Shown: piece after piece, positions 32,021-41,968 of the stretch
How the letters are laid out: every line of letters starts with the position of its first letter
Numbering within the stretch: the first letter of the stretch is position 1
Assembly (NCBI RefSeq): GCF_036324365.1
Contig: NZ_CP137080.1
Location: forward strand, 930,001 to 994,000
DNA: 64,000 bases
DNA from: Microbacterium limosum
GTDB taxonomy: Bacteria; Actinomycetota; Actinomycetes; Actinomycetales; Microbacteriaceae
Reading direction: 5' to 3'
Position numbers and translations under genes: made by a program
The notes under the pieces: generated by a model
Told to the model about the DNA's origin: nothing
The model's input: only the letters and a program-made list of their open reading frames with translations
Databases searched by the model: none

Positions 32021-32953
32021 TCAGGGAGTGAGGGCCGCGGCGGCTCGTTCCATCGCGGTACCGAGGCCCCAGCGCTGGGCGGCGGCGGCGGCATCCGCGG
32101 GGTCGGGCGCGGCGGGCGGTGGCAGGTGCAGGTCGAGATCCCTTGCGACCGCGACCACGCGGGGTGCGACGCGCAGGTAGGGGAGCGCGGCGAGGATGCG
32201 GGAGCGCACGCCCACGGACATGCCCTCTCCCGCCTCGGCGGCGGCGATGATGCCGGGCAGGTCGCCGTGGGCGGCGAGCAGCGTCGCCGCCGTCTTCTCG
32301 CCCACGCCCGGGACGCCGGGAAGTCCGTCGGACGTGTCGCCGCGCAGCGTCGCGAAGTCGGCGTACTGCTGCGGGAGCACCCCGTATTTGGCGACGACGA
32401 CGGCATCCGTCACGACCTCCAGCTTGCTCATGCCGCGAGCGGTATAGATCACACGCGCTTCTCGTGCGTCATCGACGAGCTGGAAGAGATCGCGGTCGCC
32501 CGTCACGACGTCGACCGGGCCCTCCGTCTGGTGGGCGAGGCTGCCTACGACGTCATCGGCCTCGTGCTCCGCCGCGCCGACGACGGGGATGCCGAGGGCG
32601 TCGAGCGCCTCCCGGATCGCCGGAAGCTGGGCCTCCAGGGCATCCGGCACCTCTTCCTCGTCGGGCGCGCCCGCGTGCTCTGCGGCGACCCGATGCGCCT
32701 TGTAGCTCGGGATGAGCGCAACCCGCCACGCGGGGCGCCAGTCGTCGTCCCAGCAGGCGACGACGCGCTGGGGGGCGTAGGCCGATGCGAGCTTCGCGAT
32801 CATGTCGAGCAGCCCCCGTACGGCGTTGACGGGCGTGCCGTCGGGTGCCTTCACTGTGTCGGGGACACCGTAGAAGGCACGGAAGTACAGCGACGCGGTG
32901 TCGAGGAGCATGAGGCGACCTTGCGCCTCGGCATCCTCTCCTCCGGGGCTCAC
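32021..32953 (-). CDS. 5'-3' exonuclease (PolA N-terminal-type FEN)
   Basis: Stand-alone structure-specific 5' nuclease like the first domain of DNA polymerase I, for primer or flap removal. The 310 residues have LLDTASLYFRAFYG, ACWDDDWRPAWR, HEADDVVGSLA, VTGDRDLFQLVDD and the HhH segment RGDTSDGLPGVPGVGEKTAATLL, so all acidic metal ligands look intact. GTG 32953 overlaps the MetS-like stop as GTGA, which fixes the start and places the gene third in the transporter operon. Confidence 0.9.
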   Translation of the reverse strand: MSPGGEDAEAQGRLMLLDTASLYFRAFYGVPDTVKAPDGTPVNAVRGLLDMIAKLASAYAPQRVVACWDDDWRPAWRVALIPSYKAHRVAAEHAGAPDEEEVPDALEAQLPAIREALDALGIPVVGAAEHEADDVVGSLAHQTEGPVDVVTGDRDLFQLVDDAREARVIYTARGMSKLEVVTDAVVVAKYGVLPQQYADFATLRGDTSDGLPGVPGVGEKTAATLLAAHGDLPGIIAAAEAGEGMSVGVRSRILAALPYLRVAPRVVAVARDLDLHLPPPAAPDPADAAAAAQRWGLGTAMERAAAALTP

Positions 32954-33117
32954 GTGTCGTGTTCGATCGGCGCGGCGTCTTCGCGGTGGTCGTCGTGTCC
33001 GCCGGGCGGGAACGACTGCCGCTCGGGGCGCCGGCGGAGGAACAGCGTGCTCGCGACGAGGCCGCCCCACACGATGACGACCGCGAGGAGGAAGAAGACG
33101 ATGGCCAGCGGGGTCAT
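32950..33117 (-). CDS. MetS-like small subunit of an NSS transporter
   Basis: A 55-residue protein with one N-terminal membrane helix (about 3-26, LAIVFFLLAVVIVWGGLVAS), an RRRPER boundary and an acidic/His tail. Size, layout and position directly after an NSS transporter match MetS, the obligate small subunit of the Corynebacterium methionine/alanine importer MetPS. Its ATG overlaps the transporter stop as ATGA and its stop overlaps the exonuclease start as GTGA, so all three are coupled. Confidence 0.82.
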   Translation of the reverse strand: MTPLAIVFFLLAVVIVWGGLVASTLFLRRRPERQSFPPGGHDDHREDAAPIEHDT

Positions 33118-34709
33118 GAGCGCACTCCCTTTCCGGCCTCGGCCGTCCGGGGCGCGGGATAGGGAGGCCAGGGCGTGAAGTCGTCCGGGGGTCGTCGCCA
33201 TCGGATGCCGGTGAGCACGGCGGCGGCGACGACGATCACGAGGATGGTTCCCCAGCCCACGATGCCGAGGTACCAGGCGGGCATGCCGCCGTAGCCCTCG
33301 AGGAGCAGCGTGACGATGCGTGCGACGAGCATGTAGCCGAGGACCACCGGCGCCAGCAGGCCGACGAGGGCGATCCACGCCCGACCCACGGGGAAGGTGG
33401 AGACGGAGTTGAGGTGGTAGCGCAGCTCCGGGCCCAGCCGCAGCACCCAGATGACGAGGATCGTCGAGGCGACCGCGGAGGCGACGATGCCGATGTTGTT
33501 CGCCCAGTTGTCGGCGACATCCAGCGCGAGCAGTCCCGTCGTGGTCGAGAAGAGGAGGATCGACAGGACCGCCGAAACCACTCCGAGCCGGATCGCCGCC
33601 TGCCGCGGCGTCAGGTCGAACTTCTCCTGGAACGCGGCCGAGACGACCTGCAGCACGGAGATGAGGGAGGTGAACCCTGCCAGCGTGAGCGAGCCGAAGA
33701 AGAGGACCCCGAAGACCGGGCCGCCCGGCATCTGGGACACGATGGCGGGGAAGGTGATGAACGACAGCCCGACGCCCGTGAGCCCCTCGAGCTCCGCGAT
33801 GTCGACACCCTGCTGGAAGGCGAAGAACCCGAGGGTCGCGAAGACGCCGATGCCGGCGAGGATCTCGAACGACGAGTTCGCGAAGGCGACGACGAGACCC
33901 GGCGCGGTCAGGTTCGCCCGGCGCTTGCGATACGACGCGTACGTGATCATGATGCCAAAGGCGATCGACAGCGAGAAGAAGATCTGGCTGTAGGCGGCGA
34001 TCCAGACGTTGGGGTCGCCGAGAGCCGCCCAATTGGGCGTGAAGAGGGCGTTGAGGCCGTCGGCCGCGCCGTCCAGGAAGAGCGCGCGGACGACGAGCAC
34101 CGCGAAGGCGATGATCAGGACGGGAAGGAAGACGACGTTCACGCGCTGCAGGCCCTTCGCCACGCCGAGCGCGAGGACGACGATCGTCGCGATCCAGATC
34201 AGAGCGAGCGGGATGAGCACTCCGGGGACGAACTCCAGGCTGAACCCGGGGTCGCCGGTGCGCAGATACTCGCCGGTGAAGAAGCCGGCGGTGTCATCGC
34301 CCCAGCGCAGATCGAACGAGAAGACGAAGTACGACAGGGCCCACGCGATCACGGCGGTGTAGTACAGCCCGATCACGAACGCGATGGCGACCTGGAACCA
34401 CCCCAGCGACTCCAGGAGCCCCTTCGCCCTTCCCGCCGCACGACGGAGGGCCGTGGGGGCGGCGCCTCGGAACCGGTGCCCCAGGGCGTAGTCGAGGAAC
34501 AGGATCGGGATGCCGGCCGTGACCAGCGCGATGAGGTAGGGGATGAGGAACGCGCCGCCGCCGTTCTCGTAGGCGACCCCCGGGAAGCGCCAGATGTTGC
34601 CGAGCCCCACCGCCGACCCGATCGCCGCGAGGATGAAGCCGATCTGGCCGGTCCACTGCTCGCGCGGGGGTGAGGATGACGTGGCCGCCGACGTGGGTGC
34701 ATCTGCCAT
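33114..34709 (-). CDS. sodium-dependent transporter, NSS/SNF family
   Basis: Sodium-coupled secondary importer with the LeuT fold, 531 residues and about twelve helices. Helix 1 has the family motif GSAVGLGNIWRFPGVAYENGGGAFLIPY with the substrate/Na-site residues. The presence of a MetS-like subunit suggests an amino-acid substrate such as methionine or alanine; this is inference from MetPS. ATG 34709 begins a short Ser/Ala cytosolic tail. First gene of the three-gene operon. Confidence 0.92.
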   Translation of the reverse strand: MADAPTSAATSSSPPREQWTGQIGFILAAIGSAVGLGNIWRFPGVAYENGGGAFLIPYLIALVTAGIPILFLDYALGHRFRGAAPTALRRAAGRAKGLLESLGWFQVAIAFVIGLYYTAVIAWALSYFVFSFDLRWGDDTAGFFTGEYLRTGDPGFSLEFVPGVLIPLALIWIATIVVLALGVAKGLQRVNVVFLPVLIIAFAVLVVRALFLDGAADGLNALFTPNWAALGDPNVWIAAYSQIFFSLSIAFGIMITYASYRKRRANLTAPGLVVAFANSSFEILAGIGVFATLGFFAFQQGVDIAELEGLTGVGLSFITFPAIVSQMPGGPVFGVLFFGSLTLAGFTSLISVLQVVSAAFQEKFDLTPRQAAIRLGVVSAVLSILLFSTTTGLLALDVADNWANNIGIVASAVASTILVIWVLRLGPELRYHLNSVSTFPVGRAWIALVGLLAPVVLGYMLVARIVTLLLEGYGGMPAWYLGIVGWGTILVIVVAAAVLTGIRWRRPPDDFTPWPPYPAPRTAEAGKGVRS

Positions 34710-34789
34710 GGCGCTCCCTGCTTCCGGTGAGAGGCCGCGGGGTCGCAGCCGCGGTCTGCCGGAACGCTATCAGCCGGGAGTCGTGCGGG

Positions 34790-34921
34790 TCACCCGCCGG
34801 AGGTGAGGATGCCGATGATGCCGGAGACGACGAAGTACAGCCCCACACCGCCGGCGATGATCCAGATGGTGATGCGTGCGGGGGAGGGCCCCTGGGAATC
34901 GCCGCCGCCGAAGATGCTCAC
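34790..34921 (-). CDS. 43-residue single-helix membrane protein, unknown
   Basis: Small ORF encoding 43 residues: start VSIFGGGDSQGPSPARIT, then one membrane helix (about 19-40, IWIIAGGVGLYFVVSGIIGI), ending LTSGG. Support for a real gene: TACTCT (34933-34928 on this strand) ends exactly 6 nt before GTG 34921, the leaderless geometry of neighbouring genes, and the hydrophobic profile is clean. Function unknown. It fills most of the gap between the NSS gene and the divergent DUF427 gene. Confidence 0.7.
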   Translation of the reverse strand: MSIFGGGDSQGPSPARITIWIIAGGVGLYFVVSGIIGILTSGG

Positions 34922-34989
34922 CCCTCGAGAGTAGAGCAGGCGCGCCCGGACCCGGCTCCGGGTCATCGGCGCGGGCTACCGTGGGTTGT

Positions 34990-35487
34990 ATGAAGCGCCC
35001 GCGTCCCGAACCCGTCGGTCCCGGCCAGGAATCCGTGTGGGACTATCCGCGTCCGCCGCGTGTCGAACGCGTCGATGCGCGCGTGAGCATCGACCTCGGC
35101 GGTGAGCGGATCGTCGACACCGACGACGTCGTGCGCGTGCTCGAGACGAGTCATCCGCCCGTCTACTACCTGCCCATCGCCGCGTTCGTCGCGCGCGCCC
35201 TCACGCCGACCGCCGGCGCCTCGTTCTGCGAGTTCAAGGGAGCGGCGTCGTACTTCGATGTGACCGGCGGAGGGCGCACGGCGCCGCGCGCGGCGTGGAC
35301 CTACCCCCGACCCTCGCCCGGCTTCGCGGAGCTGTCGGGCCGCGTGGCGGTGTACGCCGGGCCGATGGATGCCTGTGCCGTCGGCGGTGAGGTCGTCGCG
35401 CCGCAACCGGGAGGTTTTTACGGGGGATGGGTCACCTCCGATCTGGTCGGTCCCTTCAAGGGCGGACCGGGATCGATGGGGTGGTGA
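34990..35487 (+). CDS. DUF427 domain protein
   Basis: Small soluble beta-rich protein of unknown function, common in actinobacteria. The 165 residues contain the DUF427 core: VRVLETSHPPVYYLP, FCEFKGAASYFDV, and a C-terminal AVYAGPMDACAVGGEVV with the family Tyr/Pro residues. ATG 34990 lies 7 nt after TACCGT (34977-34982). It overlaps the next gene by 4 nt (GTGA). Confidence 0.88.
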   Translation: MKRPRPEPVGPGQESVWDYPRPPRVERVDARVSIDLGGERIVDTDDVVRVLETSHPPVYYLPIAAFVARALTPTAGASFCEFKGAASYFDVTGGGRTAPRAAWTYPRPSPGFAELSGRVAVYAGPMDACAVGGEVVAPQPGGFYGGWVTSDLVGPFKGGPGSMGW

Positions 35488-35846
35488 GCGCGCCCGACCC
35501 ATGTCCGTGCGGCACCGCGTCGTACGAGGCATGCTGCGCGCCGCTGCACCGCGGCGGCGCGGCCCCGACCGCGGAGGCGCTCATGCGCTCGCGGTACGGC
35601 GCCTTCGCCCTCGGCGACGCGGACTACCTGATGTCGTCCTGGCACCCCGGGACGGCGCCGGCGAGCGTCGAGCTGGACGACCGCGTGCGGTGGACGGGGC
35701 TCGAGATCCATGACGTGCGGGGCGGCGGCCCGGGAGAGAGTCGCGGGGTCGTGGAGTTCACGGCGCACTACCGCGAGGCCGGTCGGGATCGCGAGCTGCG
35801 GCCGGGCTCACCTGTCGCATACCGCTCGAGCCGCGGCATCCGGTGA
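35484..35846 (+). CDS. YchJ-family (UPF0225) protein with SEC-C motif
   Basis: The 120 residues begin with a SEC-C-like zinc motif, CPCGTASYEACC (about 7-18), followed by the YchJ domain: TAEALMRSRYGAFALGDADYLMSSWHP and FTAHYREAG. Bacterial YchJ proteins often carry a second SEC-C motif at the C-terminus; it is absent here. GTG 35484 overlaps the DUF427 stop, so the two are coupled. Function unknown. Confidence 0.88.
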   Translation: MSAPDPCPCGTASYEACCAPLHRGGAAPTAEALMRSRYGAFALGDADYLMSSWHPGTAPASVELDDRVRWTGLEIHDVRGGGPGESRGVVEFTAHYREAGRDRELRPGSPVAYRSSRGIR

Positions 35847-35902
35847 GCGGTTCGTGACAGGCGACGGTACCGCCGCTGCGGGCCGCTCGCCGGCACGCGG
35901 GG

Positions 35903-36694
35903 TCAGGCGAGCAAGCGGCCGCTGGCCTCGAGCACGACCCGTCGCGGGATGATGCCCGAGAGCATGCTCGCCACGGCGTTGGTGGCTCCCGAGACCACGC
36001 TCGGCGGCGTACTGCGCCGGTCGAGCGCCTTCAGCGCGGTCTCGACCACCTGCGCCGGGGTCTGCATGCCGCGCGCGACCTCCTCCGCGCACGCGATCTC
36101 GAAGAACTCCGTCGCGGTCGACCCCGGGCTCAGGGCGAGCACGCGCAGGCCGGTGTCGCGCGTCTCGTAGGCGATCGCCTCGGTGAGGCTCAGCACGAAG
36201 GCCTTCGTCGCGCCGTAGACCGCCATGTACGGTGTGGGCTGATACGCCACGACGCTCGCGACATTGACCAGGGCGCCGCGCCCTGAGGCGACGAGGTCGG
36301 GCAGGAACTCTCGCGTGACCGCCGTGAGGGCAACGACGTTGAGCTGGATCATGGCGGCGAGGCGCTCGGGATCCTCCGTGAGGATGGCGCCGCGTGCCCC
36401 GAAGCCGGCATTGCCGATGAGCGTGTCGATACGGATGCCGCGGTCGTCGAGCTCGCGCCGCAGCGTCGCGGCGATGCCCGCCACGCCCAGGTCCAGCGGG
36501 AGCACCGTGGCCGTGATGCCGTGGCGCTCCTCGAGCTCCGCGGCGAGTGCGCGCAGACGGTCTTCGCGTCGCGCAACGAGAACGACATCCGCGCCGCGTT
36601 CGGCGAAGCGGGCCGCGAACTCCTCGCCGATCCCCGAGCTCGCCCCCGTGATCATCGCCGTCGTCCCGCGGTAGGTCATCTCGCTCGTGGTCAC
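35903..36694 (-). CDS. short-chain dehydrogenase/reductase
   Basis: Classical SDR, 263 residues, NAD(P)H oxidoreductase of unknown substrate. Cofactor motif TGASSGIGEEFA near residue 17, the NAG motif in IGNAGFGARG, the catalytic Ser in NVASVVAYQ and the YGATK catalytic Tyr/Lys; the Arg-rich VARREDRL suggests NADP preference. GTG 36694 lies exactly 6 nt after TAGCCT (36706-36701 on this strand), so leaderless. Divergent from the next gene. Confidence 0.92.
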   Translation of the reverse strand: MTTSEMTYRGTTAMITGASSGIGEEFAARFAERGADVVLVARREDRLRALAAELEERHGITATVLPLDLGVAGIAATLRRELDDRGIRIDTLIGNAGFGARGAILTEDPERLAAMIQLNVVALTAVTREFLPDLVASGRGALVNVASVVAYQPTPYMAVYGATKAFVLSLTEAIAYETRDTGLRVLALSPGSTATEFFEIACAEEVARGMQTPAQVVETALKALDRRSTPPSVVSGATNAVASMLSGIIPRRVVLEASGRLLA

Positions 36695-36745
36695 CTGATC
36701 AGGCTAGGCGGCCCGCGGCGGGGCGCGGGCGAGTAGCGTGGACGG

Positions 36746-37393
36746 ATGGCTCGCATCCTCGTCTTCGGCGGTCACGGCAAGGTGGCCCTCCTGCTCACTC
36801 CGATCCTGGCTGCCCGCGGTGACGAGGTCACGTCCGTGATCCGCAACGCCGATCACGCGGGCGACGTACAGGCGGCGGGTGCGACGCCCGTCGTGGCCGA
36901 CATCGAACAGCTCGACACGAGCGCCCTCGCGGGACTGATCGCCGGGCATGACGCGGTCGTATGGACCGCGGGCGCGGGCGGCGGCGATCCCGCCCGCACC
37001 TACGCGGTCGATCGCGACGCGGCGATCCGCTCGATGGAGGCGGCCGAGGCCGCCGGTGTGCGGCGGTACGTCATGGTCTCCTACTTCGGCGCGGGTCCCG
37101 ACCACGGCGTCCCCGAGGACAGCTCCTTCTTCCCGTACGCGCAGGCCAAGGCGGCCGCCGATGCGCGCCTGCGTGCCTCCGGGCTCGACGCCACGATCGT
37201 CGCGCCGAGCGCCCTGACGCTCGACGAGCCGACCGGCGCCATCGATGTGGCCGCCGTCGAGTCCGCGTCCGTTCCGCGGGCGGATGTCGCGGCCGTCATC
37301 GCGGCGGTGCTGGCCGATGACGCCACGATCGGCCGCACCATCCGGTTCAACTCGGGGCCCACGCCCATCGCCGCGGCGGTGCGCGCGGGCTGA
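36746..37393 (+). CDS. NAD(P)H-binding atypical SDR (NmrA/SDR_a5-like)
   Basis: Rossmann-fold protein of 215 residues with ILVFGGHGKVALLL at the N-terminus, VVADIEQLD, and YVMVSYFGAG followed by YAQAKAAAD in place of a classical YxxxK. Such proteins are redox sensors or sugar/flavin reductases; the substrate is unknown. ATG 36746 lies exactly 6 nt after TAGCGT (36734-36739). Divergent from the SDR gene, with both -10 elements inside 51 bp. Confidence 0.88.
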   Translation: MARILVFGGHGKVALLLTPILAARGDEVTSVIRNADHAGDVQAAGATPVVADIEQLDTSALAGLIAGHDAVVWTAGAGGGDPARTYAVDRDAAIRSMEAAEAAGVRRYVMVSYFGAGPDHGVPEDSSFFPYAQAKAAADARLRASGLDATIVAPSALTLDEPTGAIDVAAVESASVPRADVAAVIAAVLADDATIGRTIRFNSGPTPIAAAVRAG

Positions 37394-37417
37394 GCCGCCC
37401 CACCGTCCGCGCGGCGG

Positions 37418-38485
37418 TCAGTCCGTGTCGCCGAGCGCTTCGTGGATCCGCCGGAGATCCTCGAGCAGTGAGCCGATGAGGATCCAGTGGTCCGCGGAGG
37501 GCGTCTGCACCAGCAGCGGCGAGGTCAGGGCGGGCATGGTCGTCGTGGGCGGCGCGGATGCCCCGGCATCCCCCCGCGGCGGGGCCTGCGTGCGAGGCGC
37601 GGCGGCCCTGCGCATCCGAAGACGCACGTCGTGCGCCGCGCGGTGCAGCTGCTCGCCGATCGCGGGGAGCACCGGCTCGTCGGCGATCGCCGGGTCGTAG
37701 TGGTCGTACACGGCGCGGGTCATTCCGATCACCTGCGTGACGACGGGGCGGAAGCGATCGAGCAGGGCGCGCAGATCGCGGAGCTCGTCGCGGTGCCGGC
37801 GCCCTCTCGGGTTGAGCGCGAGCGAGTCCTGCGCGTCGTCGATCGCCTGATCGGCGGAGGCCAGCATGGGGCGCATGAGCCGGGCTTTCAGCAGAAGCTC
37901 TTCGAGCTGAGTGCGACTGCGCGGTTCGGCCAGCGCGTCGCCGAGCCGGTCGAGTGATGCGGCGAGCTCGTCCGCCAGGGCGTCGATCTTCTCGTGGGCC
38001 GGCGCCACGGCGACGGGGGGCACGAGCACCACGTTGACGATCACGCCGATGACGGCGCCGATGACGGTCTCGAGGACGCGATCCACCGCGTACCCCGGGG
38101 TCGTCGCGCCGAGGGCCAGCACGAGGACGGCGCTGATCGCCACCTGGTTGGCCGTGCCCGCCGTCATCTTCAGCGCCCAGGCGACGAGGAGGGCCGCGAC
38201 GATGGCGATCACGACGACCCACGCCGACTCGCCGAGCAGGACGCCCAGGAGCGAGGCGACGGCGACCCCCGCTATGACGCCGACCGACCGCTCGATCGCC
38301 TTCGCGAACGACTGGTTGAGGCTCGGCTGCACCACCAGGAGTGCCGCGATGGCGGCGAAGACGGGGGGTGGGCCCTGGATCAGCCAGCCCGCGAACACCC
38401 ACGCGATGGCTGTCGCGACCGCCGACTTCGTCACCTGGACAAGCGGAGCGCGCTGTGCCGCCCGAAAAGCCGAGGTCATCCGCAT
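37418..38485 (-). CDS. FUSC-family (aromatic acid exporter-like) membrane protein
   Basis: The 355 residues have about six N-terminal helices (20-160) followed by a soluble helical domain of about 190 residues, the layout of half-size FUSC/ArAE proteins linked to aromatic-acid efflux. The conserved VVQPSLNQSFAKAIERSVGVIAG and ALGATTPGYAVDRVLETVIGAVIG segments support this. ATG 38485 lies exactly 6 nt after TAGCGT (38497-38492), so leaderless. Confidence 0.88.
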   Translation of the reverse strand: MRMTSAFRAAQRAPLVQVTKSAVATAIAWVFAGWLIQGPPPVFAAIAALLVVQPSLNQSFAKAIERSVGVIAGVAVASLLGVLLGESAWVVVIAIVAALLVAWALKMTAGTANQVAISAVLVLALGATTPGYAVDRVLETVIGAVIGVIVNVVLVPPVAVAPAHEKIDALADELAASLDRLGDALAEPRSRTQLEELLLKARLMRPMLASADQAIDDAQDSLALNPRGRRHRDELRDLRALLDRFRPVVTQVIGMTRAVYDHYDPAIADEPVLPAIGEQLHRAAHDVRLRMRRAAAPRTQAPPRGDAGASAPPTTTMPALTSPLLVQTPSADHWILIGSLLEDLRRIHEALGDTD

Positions 38486-38542
38486 ACGCCCACGCTACGG
38501 CCCCGCCGCAGTGCCCCGCATCGCCGCCGTGACGAGACGGCC

Positions 38543-39358
38543 TCAGGGAAGCATCGCCGCGACGACGGGGGCGCCGATGCTTGCTGCGACCGCGACGGGA
38601 ACGGCGAGGGCGCCGGCGGCCACCCACGCGGCGCGCGTCCCCGCCGCCCGGCGCACCTGCCGGCGCAAACGCACGAACGCCGGCACGTCGACCGGATCCG
38701 CGTGCTCGCCCCGATGCGTCATCCAGGTGCCCGGACGCGCCGCGATCGAGCTGATCCGCGCGACGTCGCCCGCATGCCAGACCTGGGGCGCGGATCGCAA
38801 CCACCGGGTGAGGTCCCGATCGCGCAGCACCAGGACGCCCTCGGGGGAGGCGTGGTCCGAGAGCGATCGCGCGCCGACGGTCACCACCAGCGCGCGGACA
38901 CCGATGGGGAGATGCGCGGCGGCGGACAGCTGCCGCGCCGCTCGGGCGGCCTCCGCGACGGCGCGGCGACCCACGCCGGCCGCGTACAGCGGGTCCCGGT
39001 CGCGCGCCCGCCGGTGCTCGCCCTCGTGCAGCAGGGTCGTGACGGTGAACACCCCCGCGGGGCCGATGAGCAGGTGGTCGATGTCGCCGCCATCGCAGCC
39101 CACCGGCACGGCGTGCAGCACGCTCCACCCGGGCCCGACGCCGTCGAGCAGGCGACCGACGGCGATCTCCCCGAGCGCCCCCACGTACCAGGGGCGCGCG
39201 AGGGAGCTGAGAGGGCTGCGTCCGAATATCGTCCCGAGCCGCGAGCGAGGAGGCGACGCCGCCTGGCGGCGAAGGCACTCGCCGATGACCGATGCGCCCG
39301 GCGGTCTCATCCGCAGGTCGCTCGGCGCCTCGAATCCGGGTACGGCTCTGCTCGTCAT
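38543..39358 (-). CDS. NERD-like domain protein with degenerate active site
   Basis: NERD domains resemble restriction-type nucleases. The 271 residues include GALGEIAVGRLL (first acidic residue) and DIDHLLIGPAGVFTVTT (second). In intact members a Lys follows the last motif (as in NxKH); here the sequence is TTLLHEG, so the catalytic Lys appears replaced. Two hydrophobic stretches at the extreme C-terminus (about 243-270) suggest a membrane anchor. ATG 39358 has GGAGGGGG upstream and TACCAT 21 nt before it. Confidence 0.8.
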   Translation of the reverse strand: MTSRAVPGFEAPSDLRMRPPGASVIGECLRRQAASPPRSRLGTIFGRSPLSSLARPWYVGALGEIAVGRLLDGVGPGWSVLHAVPVGCDGGDIDHLLIGPAGVFTVTTLLHEGEHRRARDRDPLYAAGVGRRAVAEAARAARQLSAAAHLPIGVRALVVTVGARSLSDHASPEGVLVLRDRDLTRWLRSAPQVWHAGDVARISSIAARPGTWMTHRGEHADPVDVPAFVRLRRQVRRAAGTRAAWVAAGALAVPVAVAASIGAPVVAAMLP

Positions 39359-39479
39359 GGACCACCCCCTCCGCGCCGCATGGTAGCCGCGGCAGACGAC
39401 AGCCGTGTTTCGATCGCCTGGGACCGGACGCGGGAGGAGGTGCCTGGGAAGGCGCCGGAATTTCGCATCGAGCGATCCT

Positions 39480-39505
39480 CAACGACATATCGGAGAGTAT
39501 CGTTG
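39480..39505 (+). promoter_or_regulatory. padR promoter with inverted repeat overlapping the -10
   Basis: CAACGA (39480-39485) and TCGTTG (39500-39505) form a 26-bp dyad. The right arm overlaps the likely -10 TATCGT (39498-39503). PadR proteins usually repress their own gene from such dyads, so this is a candidate autoregulatory operator. Confidence 0.5.
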
Positions 39506-39538
39506 CCGGCGCGGACAGACCACCGCGAGGAGGACACC

Positions 39539-40117
39539 ATGAACGGTTCATTCACGGGAGACGGATTCGGCTTCGGCGCCGGGCTCGGCAAGGCCGGATC
39601 GGGCATCTGGGAGGCGATGGAGCAGCTCCGCGACGAGTTCGAGCGGCGCGTGTCGCCGCGTCAGGGGGGCCGCATGGGACGAGGCGACGTCCGCGCCGCC
39701 GTCCTGTCGCTGCTGGCCGAGCAGCCGATGCACGGATACCAGATCATCAGCGAGATCGAGCAGCGCAGCGGCGGCTCGTGGAAGCCGAGCCCGGGCTCGG
39801 TGTACCCCACTCTCCAGCTGCTGGCCGACGAGGGCCTCATCACGGCCGAAGAGGCCAACGGCCGCAAGACATACGCGCTCACGGACGCCGGTCGCGAGGA
39901 GGCGGATGCCGCCGGCGACCGCCCCGCGCCGTGGCAGACCTCCGCGTCGCGCTCCGAGGCGGGCCCCCGAGTGGGCGCGCTCCCGAAAGCGGGCGTGGAG
40001 CTGGCGCAGGCGGCGGCACAGGTGGCCCGCTCCGGATCGCCCGACCAGGTCCAGCGCGCGGTGGACGTCCTCGAGGAGGCGCGTCGTAAGCTCTACTCGA
40101 TCCTCGCCCAGGACTGA
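39539..40117 (+). CDS. PadR-family transcriptional regulator
   Basis: Winged-helix regulator of 192 residues. The PadR DNA-binding domain spans about 48-120: DVRAAVLSLLAEQPMHGYQIISEIEQRSGG, SPGSVYPTLQLLADEGLI and the wing NGRKTYALTDAGREE. The N-terminal 45 residues are Gly/Phe-rich, and the C-terminal helix (about 150-190) should dimerise. ATG 39539 has GAGGAGGA (39527-39534) before it. The AarF gene follows within 40 nt. Confidence 0.92.
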   Translation: MNGSFTGDGFGFGAGLGKAGSGIWEAMEQLRDEFERRVSPRQGGRMGRGDVRAAVLSLLAEQPMHGYQIISEIEQRSGGSWKPSPGSVYPTLQLLADEGLITAEEANGRKTYALTDAGREEADAAGDRPAPWQTSASRSEAGPRVGALPKAGVELAQAAAQVARSGSPDQVQRAVDVLEEARRKLYSILAQD

Positions 40118-40152
40118 CGCGAGTGCCTGCGGCACGTCGGCGTCACGGAGAC

Positions 40153-41853
<1,701 letters not shown>

Positions 41854-41864
41854 CGCTCCCGGCG

Positions 41865-41956
41865 ACGACGAACGGCCACGACGAACGGCCACGACGAACG
41901 GCCACGACGTGACCGGGCGGACCCTGACGGGGGCCTCGGCGCGACGTGGCCGTTCG
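41865..41956. repeat. tandem/inverted intergenic repeat, family B
   Basis: Three and a half head-to-tail copies of the 13-mer ACGACGAACGGCC (41865-41909) are followed after 38 nt by the inverted match CGTGGCCGTTCG (41945-41956). The core CGAACGGCCACGAC is a two-base variant of the core in the palindromes at 2787 and 48238. It lies between convergent genes, where a bidirectional terminator would be expected. Confidence 0.8.
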
Positions 41957-41968
41957 AGGTGACGAGGG

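Noticed and set aside
40123..40152. GTG 40123 as the AarF start
   Set aside because: Possible because it closely follows padR, but GGAG before the ATG pair at 40153/40156 is a better ribosome site.
41865..41909. Short tandem repeats as a possible CRISPR array
   Set aside because: The units are 13 bp and directly adjacent, with no spacers and no cas genes. The same holds for the 23-bp repeat at 48297-48353.
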